Shown here: positions 52,077-61,095 of the stretch, one piece after another
How the letters are laid out: each line of letters opens with the position of its first letter
How positions within the stretch are numbered: the first letter of the stretch is position 1
Source: an uncultured Eubacteriales bacterium
GTDB lineage: Bacteria > Bacillota > Clostridia > Oscillospirales > CAG-382
DNA: 64,000 bases
Assembly: GCA_934502885.1 (NCBI GenBank)
Contig: CAKSUT010000005.1
Location: forward strand, 89,133 to 153,132
Direction: 5' to 3'
Position numbers and translations under genes: made by a program
Notes under the pieces: model-generated
The model's database searches: none
What the model was told of the DNA's origin: nothing
Seen by the model: only the letters and a program-made list of their open reading frames with translations

Positions 52077-52916
52077 TTACTTTGCGTCAGTACCGACTTT
52101 GTTAAAAAGTTTGTGCGGCGATGCCCCGTATTCGTTCTTGAAGACTCTGCTGAAATAGTTGTAATCCGTGAAACCCACGCGCTCGGAAACCTCCGCAACG
52201 GAGGTTTTCGCCGTTTTTAGCATATTGTACGCCGCCGATAATCTGCGCTTTCGTATATATTCGGCGACACCCATGCCGCAGTCGGCTTTAAACGCCTCAT
52301 AAAGCTTCGTTCTGCTCGTCCCGGCATATTCACAAAGCGCGCTTATTCTTATTTCCTCGGAAATATGCTCCTCTATGTACTCTCTCGAAAGACGTGTGAT
52401 TCTGTCGTTTGCCGGAGCGATAAGCTCCTTTAACAGAATGTAGTTCGTACATATTTCGAGAAGCTTTGCGGCGGCGTTTATCTGCTTGCGGCTTCTGTAT
52501 TTAAGTCCATTAGCCTTTGAATCTATACCGTATTTTTTATTGATATCGGCGACAAAAGCCGAAAGCTCGTCCTTGTCCTTGATATCGGTAATCTGACCGA
52601 ACATGATATAGCCTATCGTTCTGTTCTCCGCTTTGAGGGGAATCGTCGCCTCGACGAGACCAGCATGACACTTATAAATGCGTATGCCTTCGCCGGACCC
52701 GCTTCTGCACTTTTCAAAGGCAGCATTATCGCTTTCGGCACACATTTCCGCAAGCTCGGGAACCGAACGGATCTCATTGCAAAAGGCGCAGAGTTTTTCG
52801 GGGTACGAGATAAGCTCGTTGTGGTTTTCGTCGAAAACAACTATACGTATCCCGGAAAGCGTGTAAAAAAGTTCAAGAATCCCTCTCAGTTCGTCGGTAT
52901 TAAGCCTGATACTCAA
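52077..52916 (-). CDS. AraC-family regulator with a PocR sensory domain (second copy)
   Basis: A 279-residue regulator starting at TTG 52916, chosen because GAAAGGCGGG lies just upstream; an open frame to 52946 starts before that site. The PocR domain (about 5-160) is very clear: LCAFCNEIRS, CAESDNAAFEKCR, IYKCHAGLVEATIPL and YIMFGQITD. An AraC double helix-turn-helix follows (IRISALCEYAGTSRTKLYEAF, VAEVSERVGFTDYNYFSRVF). It diverges from the isomerase-kinase-aldolase genes, whose first promoter has a perfect -10 but no -35. Confidence 0.9.
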   Translation of the reverse strand: MSIRLNTDELRGILELFYTLSGIRIVVFDENHNELISYPEKLCAFCNEIRSVPELAEMCAESDNAAFEKCRSGSGEGIRIYKCHAGLVEATIPLKAENRTIGYIMFGQITDIKDKDELSAFVADINKKYGIDSKANGLKYRSRKQINAAAKLLEICTNYILLKELIAPANDRITRLSREYIEEHISEEIRISALCEYAGTSRTKLYEAFKADCGMGVAEYIRKRRLSAAYNMLKTAKTSVAEVSERVGFTDYNYFSRVFKNEYGASPHKLFNKVGTDAK

Positions 52917-52999
52917 AACAATCCCGCCTTTCGGACAAATTCGCAAAAAACAGTATAAATTTGTCTATTATTATACAGCGTTTTCTGATAAAATCAAGG

Positions 53000-53005
53000 T
53001 ATAAT
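53000..53005 (+). promoter_or_regulatory. -10 element of an activator-dependent promoter for the isomerase-kinase genes
   Basis: TATAAT 36 bases before the start codon, with no TTGACA-like hexamer at 16-18 bases. This fits activation by the divergent PocR/AraC protein. Confidence 0.5.
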
Positions 53006-53041
53006 ATGAGAACAATTTAAAACCGAAAGGAAGAAAACGCT

Positions 53042-54448
53042 ATGATGACAAAACACACACAGACTTTTGCACTTTATTTCGGAAACAGAGGATTTTTCCC
53101 CGAAACGCTGATTGCCTCCGCACGTGATGAAGTATCGTCTGCGGTCAAGGCGGCAGGCTTTGATTTTATAATGCCTCCTGCGGAAATGACAAGATACGGC
53201 GCGGTTGAGACAAAGGACGAGGGGCTTGTATACGCGAAATGGCTCTCAGAACACCGCGGCGAGTACGACGGGCTTATTATGTCTCTTCCGAATTTCAGTG
53301 ATGAAAACGGCGCGGTTGCGGCAGTGAGAGACTGCGGAGTTCCTATCTTCATACAGGCTTATCCGGATGAGATAGGAAAGATGGATTTTGAACACAGACG
53401 CGATTCATACTGCGGTAAATTTTCTATCTGCGACGTCTTCCACCAATACGGAATACCGTTTACAATTCTCCCTCCGCACGTTGTTCACCCAAACACTCCC
53501 GAATTCGCTTCAAATCTGCGTGACTTTGCCGCGGTCTGCCGTGTTGTAAACGGAATGAAGCGTTTCACCGTCGGAGTAATAGGTGCGCGAACGACAAAAT
53601 TCAAAACCGTGCGCTATGACGAAATAACTCTTCAGAAATACGGCATTACCTGCGATACATACGACCTTTCCGAGCTGTTCCACCGCGTTGAAACAATGAG
53701 TGATAACGACGAAAAGGTATTGAAAAAGGTTGAAAGACTTGTAAGCTACACCGATTTTTCCGCTGTTCCTCACGAAAAGACAGTCACTCTCGCGAAAATA
53801 TCCGCCGCAATTGACGACATGATGGAAGCCTACCGTCTCGACTGCATAACGCTCCGTTGCTGGGAGGAAATGCAGACGGTTCTCGGAGTTGCACCGTGTG
53901 TCCTTTTGAGCGAGATTAATGACAGAGGTATTGTTGCGTCTTGTGAAACCGACCTTTGCTCCGCAATCAGTATGTATTCGATGCTTCTCGCCTCAGAAGA
54001 ACCGACAGCCTGTCTTGACTGGAACAACAACTACGGCGAAGACCCCGATAAGGTCATCCTCTTCCACTGCGGTCCTGTCGCGCAGAGCCTCATGGAGAAA
54101 AAAGGTACAGTCACCGACCACAAGATGTTTGCCAAGGGCTGCCCCGGCTGCGGATGGGGAAGCAACGAGGGAAAAATTGCCGCCTTTGATATGACCTACT
54201 CCAACTGTAAGACCGAGGAAGGCAAGCTCACTTTTTATGTTGACGAAGGTACTTTCACGGGTGAACCGATAGAACACGAATACTTCGGTTGCGGCGGCGT
54301 TGCCAAGATAGACGGGCTTCAGAAGAAGCTTATACTTCTTGCAAAAAACGGCTACAGACATCACACATCGGTCGGAAAAGGTCACATGGCAAGCATACTT
54401 AGAGAAGCATTCACAACATACCTCGGGTATGACATGATTGAACTTTGA
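53042..54448 (+). CDS. L-fucose/L-arabinose isomerase-like protein
   Basis: A 468-residue protein of the FucI/AraA-like fold. The N-terminal domains end near 170; VGVIGARTTKFKTVRYDE near 178 matches a conserved segment, and the metal-site region LRCWEEMQTVLGVAPC with ASCETDLCSAISMYSM (about 275-320) matches the C-terminal catalytic part. A later MFAKGCPGCGWGS segment is distinctive. It probably isomerises an aldose to a ketose; the sugar cannot be read. The kinase follows after 16 bases. GAAAGGAAG lies upstream of the first ATG; a second ATG follows immediately. Confidence 0.82.
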   Translation: MMTKHTQTFALYFGNRGFFPETLIASARDEVSSAVKAAGFDFIMPPAEMTRYGAVETKDEGLVYAKWLSEHRGEYDGLIMSLPNFSDENGAVAAVRDCGVPIFIQAYPDEIGKMDFEHRRDSYCGKFSICDVFHQYGIPFTILPPHVVHPNTPEFASNLRDFAAVCRVVNGMKRFTVGVIGARTTKFKTVRYDEITLQKYGITCDTYDLSELFHRVETMSDNDEKVLKKVERLVSYTDFSAVPHEKTVTLAKISAAIDDMMEAYRLDCITLRCWEEMQTVLGVAPCVLLSEINDRGIVASCETDLCSAISMYSMLLASEEPTACLDWNNNYGEDPDKVILFHCGPVAQSLMEKKGTVTDHKMFAKGCPGCGWGSNEGKIAAFDMTYSNCKTEEGKLTFYVDEGTFTGEPIEHEYFGCGGVAKIDGLQKKLILLAKNGYRHHTSVGKGHMASILREAFTTYLGYDMIEL

Positions 54449-54464
54449 TCGGAGGTGCAAATAA

Positions 54465-55901
54465 ATGTACGTCGGAGGACTCGACATCGGTACGAGCGGT
54501 TGTAAGATAGCACTGTACGACGAAGAGGGTTCATTCGTAAAGAGCGCCTGCAAAGAATACAACGTCAGGCGTTTCTCCGGACTCCACGAGGTTGACGCAC
54601 GCGAGATTTTCGACTCGGTTAAGTGTGTCATAAAAGAACTTCACGAAAAAAACATCTCCGCAATTGCCGTTACAAGCTTCGGCGAAACCTTCACGATGCT
54701 TGACGAAAACGATGAAGTATGCTCCCCGTCAATGCTCTATACAGACCCGAGAGGGAGGGGAGAGTGCCGTGAACTGTCCGAGGCTTTCGGAGAGGACAAC
54801 CTTGCGCGTCTTACAGGCACAAAACCGCATGAAATGTATTCGATAGCAAAGATTCTTTGGATAAAGAGAAATATGCCGGAGAATTTCAAAAGAGCAAGGC
54901 GCATTCTTCTTATGCAGGACTACATAGTGTATATGCTCACGGGAAAAGCGCAGATAGATTATTCTCTTGCGGCGCGCACCGCCGTCTTTGATATAAAGAA
55001 AAAGCGTTACATTGACAGTATTCTCGACTACTGCGGTGTAAGCAAAGAGCTTTTCTCAGAGCCTGTAGCTTCCGGAACAATTGCAGGGAAAATAAAGCCC
55101 GTGCTTGCCGAAGAATTGTCACTTGAAAAAGAAACAGTCCTTGTTTCCGGCTGTCATGACCAGATAGCCGCGCTCACGGGTGCCGGAGTTTTTGAAAGCA
55201 GAGAGGCAATGGACGGAACCGGCACTGTTGAATGTGTTCCCGTTGTGTTTGACAGTATCCCGGATGATCCCTCTCTTTACAAATACGGCTATTCTGTCGT
55301 TCCGCACATAAACGGAAAATATGCCTGTTACGTCCTTTCTTACTGCGGCGGCGCAACGCTGAAATGGTTTCGCGACAGTTTCACTGACAATACGTATGCC
55401 GAAATTGACGCGGCAGTTCCCGAAAAGCCTACCGATATTCTCATACTTCCGCACTTTGCCGGAGCGGCAACTCCGTACATGGACAGTTCAAGCAAAGCCG
55501 CAATAGTGGGGCTCACCTTTGAGCACACGAAATACGATATATGCAAGGCACTTATGGAGGGAACGGCATATGAAATAGCCATAAACCTTGATATTCTGAA
55601 AAGGTACGAAATATCGCCGAACAAGCTTACGGCAACCGGAGGGGGCGCAAGATCGCCCGTGTGGATGCAGATAAAGGCAGACATTCTCGGAGTTCCGCTT
55701 TCCTCACTTGATACAGAGGAAGTAGGCGCGGCAGGAACTGCATATCTTGCCGGTCGCGCGGTAGGGATGTACACCAAAGGCAAAGCGGTTTCGTCTTTAC
55801 GGAAAGTGTATACTCCGAACGCCGCTAACGCTGAATTCTATGCCGCTCAGCTTGAGAGGTATAAGAAAATGTATCCGGCGGTAAAGGACATATTGTCATA
55901 A
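54465..55901 (+). CDS. FGGY-family carbohydrate kinase
   Basis: A 478-residue kinase of the FGGY family (xylulokinase-like). The N-terminal ATP-fold motif is GLDIGTSGCKIALYD at 5-19, the catalytic Asp is expected in SGCHDQIAALTGAG near 232, and the adenosine motif is TGGGARSPVWMQIKADIL near 393. It should phosphorylate the ketose made by the preceding isomerase. AGGTG lies upstream of the ATG. The aldolase gene follows after 90 bases and has its own promoter. Confidence 0.92.
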   Translation: MYVGGLDIGTSGCKIALYDEEGSFVKSACKEYNVRRFSGLHEVDAREIFDSVKCVIKELHEKNISAIAVTSFGETFTMLDENDEVCSPSMLYTDPRGRGECRELSEAFGEDNLARLTGTKPHEMYSIAKILWIKRNMPENFKRARRILLMQDYIVYMLTGKAQIDYSLAARTAVFDIKKKRYIDSILDYCGVSKELFSEPVASGTIAGKIKPVLAEELSLEKETVLVSGCHDQIAALTGAGVFESREAMDGTGTVECVPVVFDSIPDDPSLYKYGYSVVPHINGKYACYVLSYCGGATLKWFRDSFTDNTYAEIDAAVPEKPTDILILPHFAGAATPYMDSSSKAAIVGLTFEHTKYDICKALMEGTAYEIAINLDILKRYEISPNKLTATGGGARSPVWMQIKADILGVPLSSLDTEEVGAAGTAYLAGRAVGMYTKGKAVSSLRKVYTPNAANAEFYAAQLERYKKMYPAVKDILS

Positions 55902-55928
55902 TGTTTACATTTTTACGCAAATTTTTGA

Positions 55929-55957
55929 TTTATACTCTTTGCACGATATGATATAAT
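55929..55957 (+). promoter_or_regulatory. Possible promoter of the aldolase gene
   Basis: TTTATA (55929-55934), 17-base spacer, perfect TATAAT (55952-55957). The -35 match is weak. Confidence 0.5.
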
Positions 55958-55991
55958 CATGTGTACAGTTTACTGTTAAGGAGAAAAGCCA

Positions 55992-56834
55992 ATGTTAACC
56001 AACCTCAAGAATATACTGAAAATTGCGGAAGCAAAGAAATGTGCTGTCGGTTCCTTTAACACCCCGAATTTTGAAAGTCTAAAAGCGGTAATCGGCGCCG
56101 CAGAGGAGCTTAATCAGCCCGTTATAATAATGCACGCCGAGATTCACGAAGAAATGGGTCTTTGCAAAATGGATGAAATCACACCTATAATGCTTTTCAT
56201 GGCAGAGAGAGCCTCAGTTCCGGTGTGCGTACACCTCGACCACGGAACAGATCTCGATTATGTAAATCGCGGAATAGAACTTGGATTCACCTCCGTTATG
56301 TATGACGGCTCGGAAGAGAAATATGAGGTAAACCTTGCCAACACCTGCATTGTAAGAGACCTTGCTGACAGAAGCGGAAACGACGTATCGGTCGAAGCCG
56401 AAGTCGGAAGTATGGGTTCGCGCGAATCCGGAAGCGGAGAGGGGGACAGCATTTACACTGACCCGGAGCTTGCGGTAAAATTCGTAAATGAAACGGGCGT
56501 GGATGCACTTGCGTGCGCATTCGGAACGGCGCACGGAATATACCTCAAAAAGCCGAAGCTCGATTTTGAGAGGGTGCGCAAGATTTATTCCCTCATTGAC
56601 GCTCCGATTGTCATGCACGGCGGAAGCGGCGTTTCCGAGGAGGATTACAGAAAGGTAATCGGTTGCGGTGTGCGCAAGATAAACTACTATACCTACATGG
56701 CAAAATCAGGCGGAGAAGCGGTTAAGAAAATGGCTTCCGATGAACTGACATTCTTCCATGATATCGCAGTTTCTGCGGAAAATGCGATGAAGCATAACGT
56801 CATGAATGCTATAAGAATTTTTGCCGGACTTTAA
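55992..56834 (+). CDS. Class II fructose/tagatose-bisphosphate aldolase family protein
   Basis: A 280-residue zinc-dependent aldolase of the FbaA/GatY/KbaY group. Zinc ligands are in VHLDHGTDLDYV near 78 and AFGTAHGIY near 180, with HGGSGVSEEDYRK near 208 binding the phosphate; VEAEVGSMG near 134 is the family motif. With the isomerase and kinase it would split a ketose 1-phosphate into dihydroxyacetone phosphate and an aldehyde. The preceding gene order supports that pathway, not glycolytic FBA. AAGGAGA upstream. Confidence 0.9.
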   Translation: MLTNLKNILKIAEAKKCAVGSFNTPNFESLKAVIGAAEELNQPVIIMHAEIHEEMGLCKMDEITPIMLFMAERASVPVCVHLDHGTDLDYVNRGIELGFTSVMYDGSEEKYEVNLANTCIVRDLADRSGNDVSVEAEVGSMGSRESGSGEGDSIYTDPELAVKFVNETGVDALACAFGTAHGIYLKKPKLDFERVRKIYSLIDAPIVMHGGSGVSEEDYRKVIGCGVRKINYYTYMAKSGGEAVKKMASDELTFFHDIAVSAENAMKHNVMNAIRIFAGL

Positions 56835-56860
56835 ACTTTGATATCGCCCACTTTTATACC

Positions 56861-56921
56861 GAAGCATTCCGAATGTGAGTGCTTCGACATCTATGTTGCC
56901 GAAAAATTATCAATTCGGCAA
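56861..56921 (+). terminator. Two successive hairpins after the aldolase gene
   Basis: GAAGCA...TGCTTC (56861-56866 with 56880-56885), then TTGCCGAA and TTCGGCAA (56896-56903 with 56914-56921), the latter followed by TATTTACC. The second is the better terminator candidate, though its T tract is short. Confidence 0.55.
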
Positions 56922-57016
56922 TATTTACCTCGGAACATTTTTCTGAGAAAGCCGTCTTATAACACAGACGCGAACATATATCGCGGTCTTATTAAAATAA
57001 CGGAGGAAATATCAAA

Positions 57017-57712
57017 ATGAAAAAACTTACAGTACTTATCCTCGCGGCACTTCTCGTGCTTTCTTTCACTGCGTGCGGAGAGAAAAAGACAACCGACGAT
57101 GCCGACAACATCAACGGCGCCGTAACCGACAATGACAATTCCGCAAACGGCGACGAACTCCCGTCCGACAGTACAGACGGCAACATGAAAGACGACAACG
57201 CCGACAATGGTGACGAAAACACCCCCGATAACGAATCCGACGGAGCTGCTGTCGATATTCTTACAAAAGTTTGGGGCGAATACACTGACGATGAAAAGTT
57301 CCCTGCGGCAGGCGGTGACTTCTCCGAAGAAAACGTCCGCGACGGCGAGCCCGGAGTTTTCTCGACCGCTGACAAGTCGGAAATCGACCGTGTTCTCGGT
57401 TTTCCCGAAGCAGAGGCTGACTGCATCGAATCGGCGGCGTCTCTTATACACATGATGAATACAAATACATTTACCGCAGGAGCATTTATCGTTAAAGCAG
57501 ACACTGATATGGACACGGTCGCAAAAGCCATAAGCGATAATATAGCGTCGCGTCATTGGATGTGCGGTTTCCCCGACAAGTATATAGTAATAACGGCAGA
57601 CAACTTTATAGTTACGGCATTCGGGCACGAGGAGCTTGTCGACACTTTCAAAGACAAGGTAACGGGCGAATATTCCGATGCAAAGGTTGTCTTTGACGAA
57701 CCCATAAGCTGA
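57017..57712 (+). CDS. DUF4358 lipoprotein
   Basis: A 231-residue lipoprotein: signal peptide with lipobox LSFTAC (C20), then a low-complexity, Asp/Asn-rich linker of about 55 residues, then a DUF4358 domain (about 75-225; ending with the FPDKYIVITADNFIVTAFG region). The domain's role is unknown. It lies 21 bases before the MBOAT gene, so it probably belongs to that operon. GGAGG precedes the ATG. Confidence 0.85.
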   Translation: MKKLTVLILAALLVLSFTACGEKKTTDDADNINGAVTDNDNSANGDELPSDSTDGNMKDDNADNGDENTPDNESDGAAVDILTKVWGEYTDDEKFPAAGGDFSEENVRDGEPGVFSTADKSEIDRVLGFPEAEADCIESAASLIHMMNTNTFTAGAFIVKADTDMDTVAKAISDNIASRHWMCGFPDKYIVITADNFIVTAFGHEELVDTFKDKVTGEYSDAKVVFDEPIS

Positions 57713-57733
57713 CGCCCAACTGGAGTGTGAAAA

Positions 57734-59140
57734 ATGCTGTTTTCGAGCATTCCTTTTCTGTATTATTTTTTGCCCTGTGTTATTGCGCTTTACTTTATTG
57801 CGCCTCGGCGTTTAAAGAACACGGTGCTTCTCCTTTCAAGCCTTTTCTTTTACGGCTGGGGAGAAAGAAAATATCTTGTATTTATGATTTTCTCGATAAC
57901 GCAGGGCTATGCGTTCGGTATACTCACCGAAAAATTCAGAGGAAAACGCCTGTCAAAGCTATTCCTCGCGTTGTCGGCTTTTGTGAGTCTCGCTCTTTTG
58001 GGATATTGCAAGTACGCCGACTTCTTTATAGAGAACTTCAATGCGCTTACGGGACTTTCTTTGCCGCTTCTTAAAATAGCTCTTCCCATAGGCATAAGTT
58101 TTTACACGTTTCAGGTTCTCAGCTATGTTGTCGATGTCTACAGGGGAGATATCACCGCTCAGAAAAATTTTATAAACCTTGCGGCATATATCTCGATGTT
58201 TCCGCAGCTGATAGCAGGCCCCATAGTGCGTTATGCCGATATTGAAAAACAACTCACCGAACGTACTCACAGTATCGAAAAGGTCTCCGTCGGCGTAAAG
58301 AGGTTTGTTATAGGCTTATCAAAGAAAATACTTCTCGCAAATGTCTTGGGCGAGCTGGTTTCGTCCTTTAAGGCATCCGATGAAAAGTCACTGCTGTTCT
58401 ACTGGCTATATGCCGCCGCATACACGCTTCATGTGTATTTTGACTTCTCCGGTTACAGCGATATGGCGATAGGTCTCGGCAAAATATTCGGCTTTGACTT
58501 TTGCGAGAACTTTAATTATCCGTATATTTCAAAAAGCATTACAGAGTTTTGGAGAAGGTGGCACATCTCTCTCGGTTCTTGGTTCAGAGACTACCTTTAT
58601 ATTCCGCTTGGCGGAAACAGAGTTTCAAAACCGCGTTGGATATTCAACATAGCCGTTGTATGGATGGCAACCGGACTTTGGCACGGCGCGGCGTGGAATT
58701 TCGTCTTCTGGGGTGGTATGTTCGCGGTTCTTTTGGTGTTTGAAAAACTGTTCTTTGCAAAATTTCTCGACAAGGCAAAGGGATTTCGTCACGTATATGT
58801 CATGCTTATTGTAATGGTAAGCTTTGTTATATTCGACGCCGCAAGTCTCTCCGACGGTTTTTCAGCGGTACGCGCAATGTTCGGATCCGGAAATATCCCT
58901 CTCGTCACGAGAGAGGCGTTATACACACTCAGAGGCTACGCCGTGATTTTCGTTATTGCCACAGTTTCTGCGACGCCCGTTTTTTCGCGGTGTTATAAGC
59001 GGATCACCGAGTCTGATTCTATCGTCGTAACAGTGTCTTCGGCTGTCGCCGAACCTGTCGTTACGGTAATTCTCTTTGCTGTCTGTACAGCGTTCTTGGT
59101 GGACGGCTCATTCAATCCGTTCTTGTATTTCAGATTCTGA
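57734..59140 (+). CDS. MBOAT family O-acyltransferase (AlgI/DltB-like)
   Basis: A 468-residue membrane enzyme with about eleven hydrophobic segments that moves acyl groups across the membrane to a surface polymer. Family motifs are FWRRWHISLGSWFRDYLYIP near 271 and the catalytic histidine in TGLWHGAAWNF near 315. It is followed by an SGNH/DHHW protein, the usual partner in alginate-type and peptidoglycan-type acetylation. GGAG lies nine bases before the ATG. Which polymer is modified is not known. Confidence 0.93.
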   Translation: MLFSSIPFLYYFLPCVIALYFIAPRRLKNTVLLLSSLFFYGWGERKYLVFMIFSITQGYAFGILTEKFRGKRLSKLFLALSAFVSLALLGYCKYADFFIENFNALTGLSLPLLKIALPIGISFYTFQVLSYVVDVYRGDITAQKNFINLAAYISMFPQLIAGPIVRYADIEKQLTERTHSIEKVSVGVKRFVIGLSKKILLANVLGELVSSFKASDEKSLLFYWLYAAAYTLHVYFDFSGYSDMAIGLGKIFGFDFCENFNYPYISKSITEFWRRWHISLGSWFRDYLYIPLGGNRVSKPRWIFNIAVVWMATGLWHGAAWNFVFWGGMFAVLLVFEKLFFAKFLDKAKGFRHVYVMLIVMVSFVIFDAASLSDGFSAVRAMFGSGNIPLVTREALYTLRGYAVIFVIATVSATPVFSRCYKRITESDSIVVTVSSAVAEPVVTVILFAVCTAFLVDGSFNPFLYFRF

Positions 59141-59156
59141 GAGAGGGGAGTGCGTA

Positions 59157-60275
59157 ATGAAAAAAATAGGCAGTATTAAAAATATTGCGGTTGTAGTCAT
59201 GACCTCCCTGTTCCTTTTCGGATTCTCCGCATGGGGTATACTGAAAAAGGATGACGAATTTTCTATAAGTGAAAGGCGTCCTCTCGTACAAATGCCGACG
59301 CTGAGTGCAGAAAGCGTTGCTGACGGAAGTTTCACCTCTGATTTTGAGGATTATTCTCTCGACCAATTTCCGCTCAGAGACTCTTTCAGGCGGCTGAAAT
59401 CTATTACCTCATTCTATATTTTCGGAAAGCTTGACAACAACGGTATATACATCAAGGATGGTTATGCTTCAAAGCTCGAATATCCGGAAAACTACGATTC
59501 CGCAGACTACGCAATAAGCAGAATGCGCTATGTTTACGAAAAGTACTTCAAGGATTCCGACGCAAATATCTATATATCCGTAATTCCCGATAAAAACCGC
59601 TTTCTCGCAGGCGAAGGTTCTGTTTATCCGTCAATAAACTACGGCAATTACTTTGAGTATATAAAAAAGAGTGCGGACTTCGCCGACTATATCGACATAA
59701 CGGATCTCACCGACATTGCGGATTACTACAAGACGGATACTCACTGGCGGCAGGAGTGTATAACCGACATTGCGGATAGGCTGATTGAAGCAATGGGACA
59801 GATTCCGCCTGTACGCGAATACAGCGAAGCGACCTCGGACGAGCCTTTTTACGGCGTTTATTACGGTCAGTCGGCACTTCCGCTCGACGCCGATACTCTG
59901 AAATATCTCGAGAGCGAAACAATCGACAGTGCCACTGTCTACGACTACGAAAACTCGGAGTATATATCCGTTTACGATAAAGAGAAGCTTGCCGGGAAAG
60001 ATCCGTACGAAATGTTTTTATCCGGTTCAAAATCGCTTCTCACTATAAAAAACGAAAACGCTTCCTCCGACAGAAAGCTTGTCCTTTTCAGAGATTCTTT
60101 CGGAAGCAGTATCGCACCGCTGTTTATTGACAGCTACGCCGAAATATCGCTTATTGATATACGGTATATCTCTCCGTCGGTGATAGACAAATTCATAGAT
60201 TTATATGGAGACAACACTGATGTCCTGTTTCTGTACAGCACACTTGTGCTGAATAACAGCGAAACTTTTAAATGA
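59157..60275 (+). CDS. AlgJ/DHHW-like SGNH-fold protein
   Basis: A 372-residue protein with one N-terminal membrane segment (about 9-29) and an extracytoplasmic SGNH-type domain: SERRPLVQMP near 41, the DTHW motif (family DHHW) in YKTDTHWRQEC near 197, and the serine block FRDSFGSSIAPLF near 318. It should complete O-acetylation with the MBOAT protein. The ATG at 59157 follows GAGAGGGGAG; a longer frame from 59076 lies inside the MBOAT gene. A long hairpin follows the stop. Confidence 0.88.
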   Translation: MKKIGSIKNIAVVVMTSLFLFGFSAWGILKKDDEFSISERRPLVQMPTLSAESVADGSFTSDFEDYSLDQFPLRDSFRRLKSITSFYIFGKLDNNGIYIKDGYASKLEYPENYDSADYAISRMRYVYEKYFKDSDANIYISVIPDKNRFLAGEGSVYPSINYGNYFEYIKKSADFADYIDITDLTDIADYYKTDTHWRQECITDIADRLIEAMGQIPPVREYSEATSDEPFYGVYYGQSALPLDADTLKYLESETIDSATVYDYENSEYISVYDKEKLAGKDPYEMFLSGSKSLLTIKNENASSDRKLVLFRDSFGSSIAPLFIDSYAEISLIDIRYISPSVIDKFIDLYGDNTDVLFLYSTLVLNNSETFK

Positions 60276-60300
60276 TTTTCCGCAAGACAAATAACAACAA

Positions 60301-60367
60301 AACCGCTCACGCGCGCATATAATGTGAAGAGCATCATCTTTACATATGCCACGGGAGCGGTTTTTTT
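60301..60367 (+). terminator. Long composite hairpin with U tract between the SGNH gene and yunB
   Basis: AACCGCTC (60301-60308) pairs with GAGCGGTT (60355-60362); inside, GCATAT-AAT-GTGAAGA pairs with TCTTTAC-ATATGC with one G-U and an AAT bulge. Seven Ts follow (60361-60367). The 3' arm includes GGGAG, the only candidate ribosome binding site for yunB, whose likely TTG start lies in the end of the T tract. Confidence 0.75.
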
Positions 60368-61091
60368 GAATACATATTTATTTAAGCGTAAGGTCAGGAA
60401 GATTTTTATAAAAGCATTAATAATTCTGTGCCTCGCGGCATTTTGTGTGGGCGGTTTTGTTATCGTTGCAGAAATGCGTATAACTCCGCATCTGCGAAGC
60501 TTCGCCGCCGCAAAGGCGAGAAACGCCGCAACGCTTATCTTAAGCGAAACGATATACGATGAAATAGCCACCAATCCTACCGACTACGACGACATAATAA
60601 CCGTCGAAAGAGACGGGCAGGGAAATGTCAGTGCCCTAACCACCAACATTCAGAAAATAGGATTGATTAAATCTCACGTCACTGCGGCGTCGGCGCGAAA
60701 TCTTGATTCTCTTTCGGAATCCGAAATCACTGTACCTCTCGGAAACATAGTGAGCAGTTCGGCATTCATGTCCGGAAAAGGTCCGCACGTAAAAATAAAA
60801 CTTTTGCGTGTCGGTGCGGTAAGCGCGACGGTGTCAAACGAATTTACCGATGCCGGAATAAACCAAACAAATCACAGGATTATGCTGAATATAAACGCAA
60901 CAATAAGAGTGTCCGTACCGTTTTCAAATGTTTGCGAGGACGTAACCTCAAGCGTCTGCATTGCGGAAACCGTAATTGTCGGAAAAGTTCCGGAAGCATA
61001 CACGAGAGTAACTTACGGTCCCGAAAGCGTTGTTGGCGACGTAATGGATTTCGGCGCGCAAACACAGCTTGACGAACCGCTGAACGACTGA
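60366..61091 (+). CDS. yunB: YunB-family sporulation protein
   Basis: A 241-residue protein of the YunB family, membrane-anchored (helix about 15-38: FIKALIILCLAAFCVGGFVI) with a conserved outer part (FAAAKARNAATLILSETIYD near 50, VPLGNIVSSSAFMSGKGPHV near 135). In B. subtilis yunB is in the sigma-E regulon and needed for normal sporulation. The start is uncertain: TTG 60366 with GGGAG eight bases upstream is preferred; GTG 60324 would begin in the hairpin loop. CATATAAT (60316-60323) fits the sigma-E -10 pattern. It is convergent with the next gene with 4 bases between stops. Confidence 0.85.
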   Translation: MNTYLFKRKVRKIFIKALIILCLAAFCVGGFVIVAEMRITPHLRSFAAAKARNAATLILSETIYDEIATNPTDYDDIITVERDGQGNVSALTTNIQKIGLIKSHVTAASARNLDSLSESEITVPLGNIVSSSAFMSGKGPHVKIKLLRVGAVSATVSNEFTDAGINQTNHRIMLNINATIRVSVPFSNVCEDVTSSVCIAETVIVGKVPEAYTRVTYGPESVVGDVMDFGAQTQLDEPLND

Positions 61092-61095
61092 TGCG

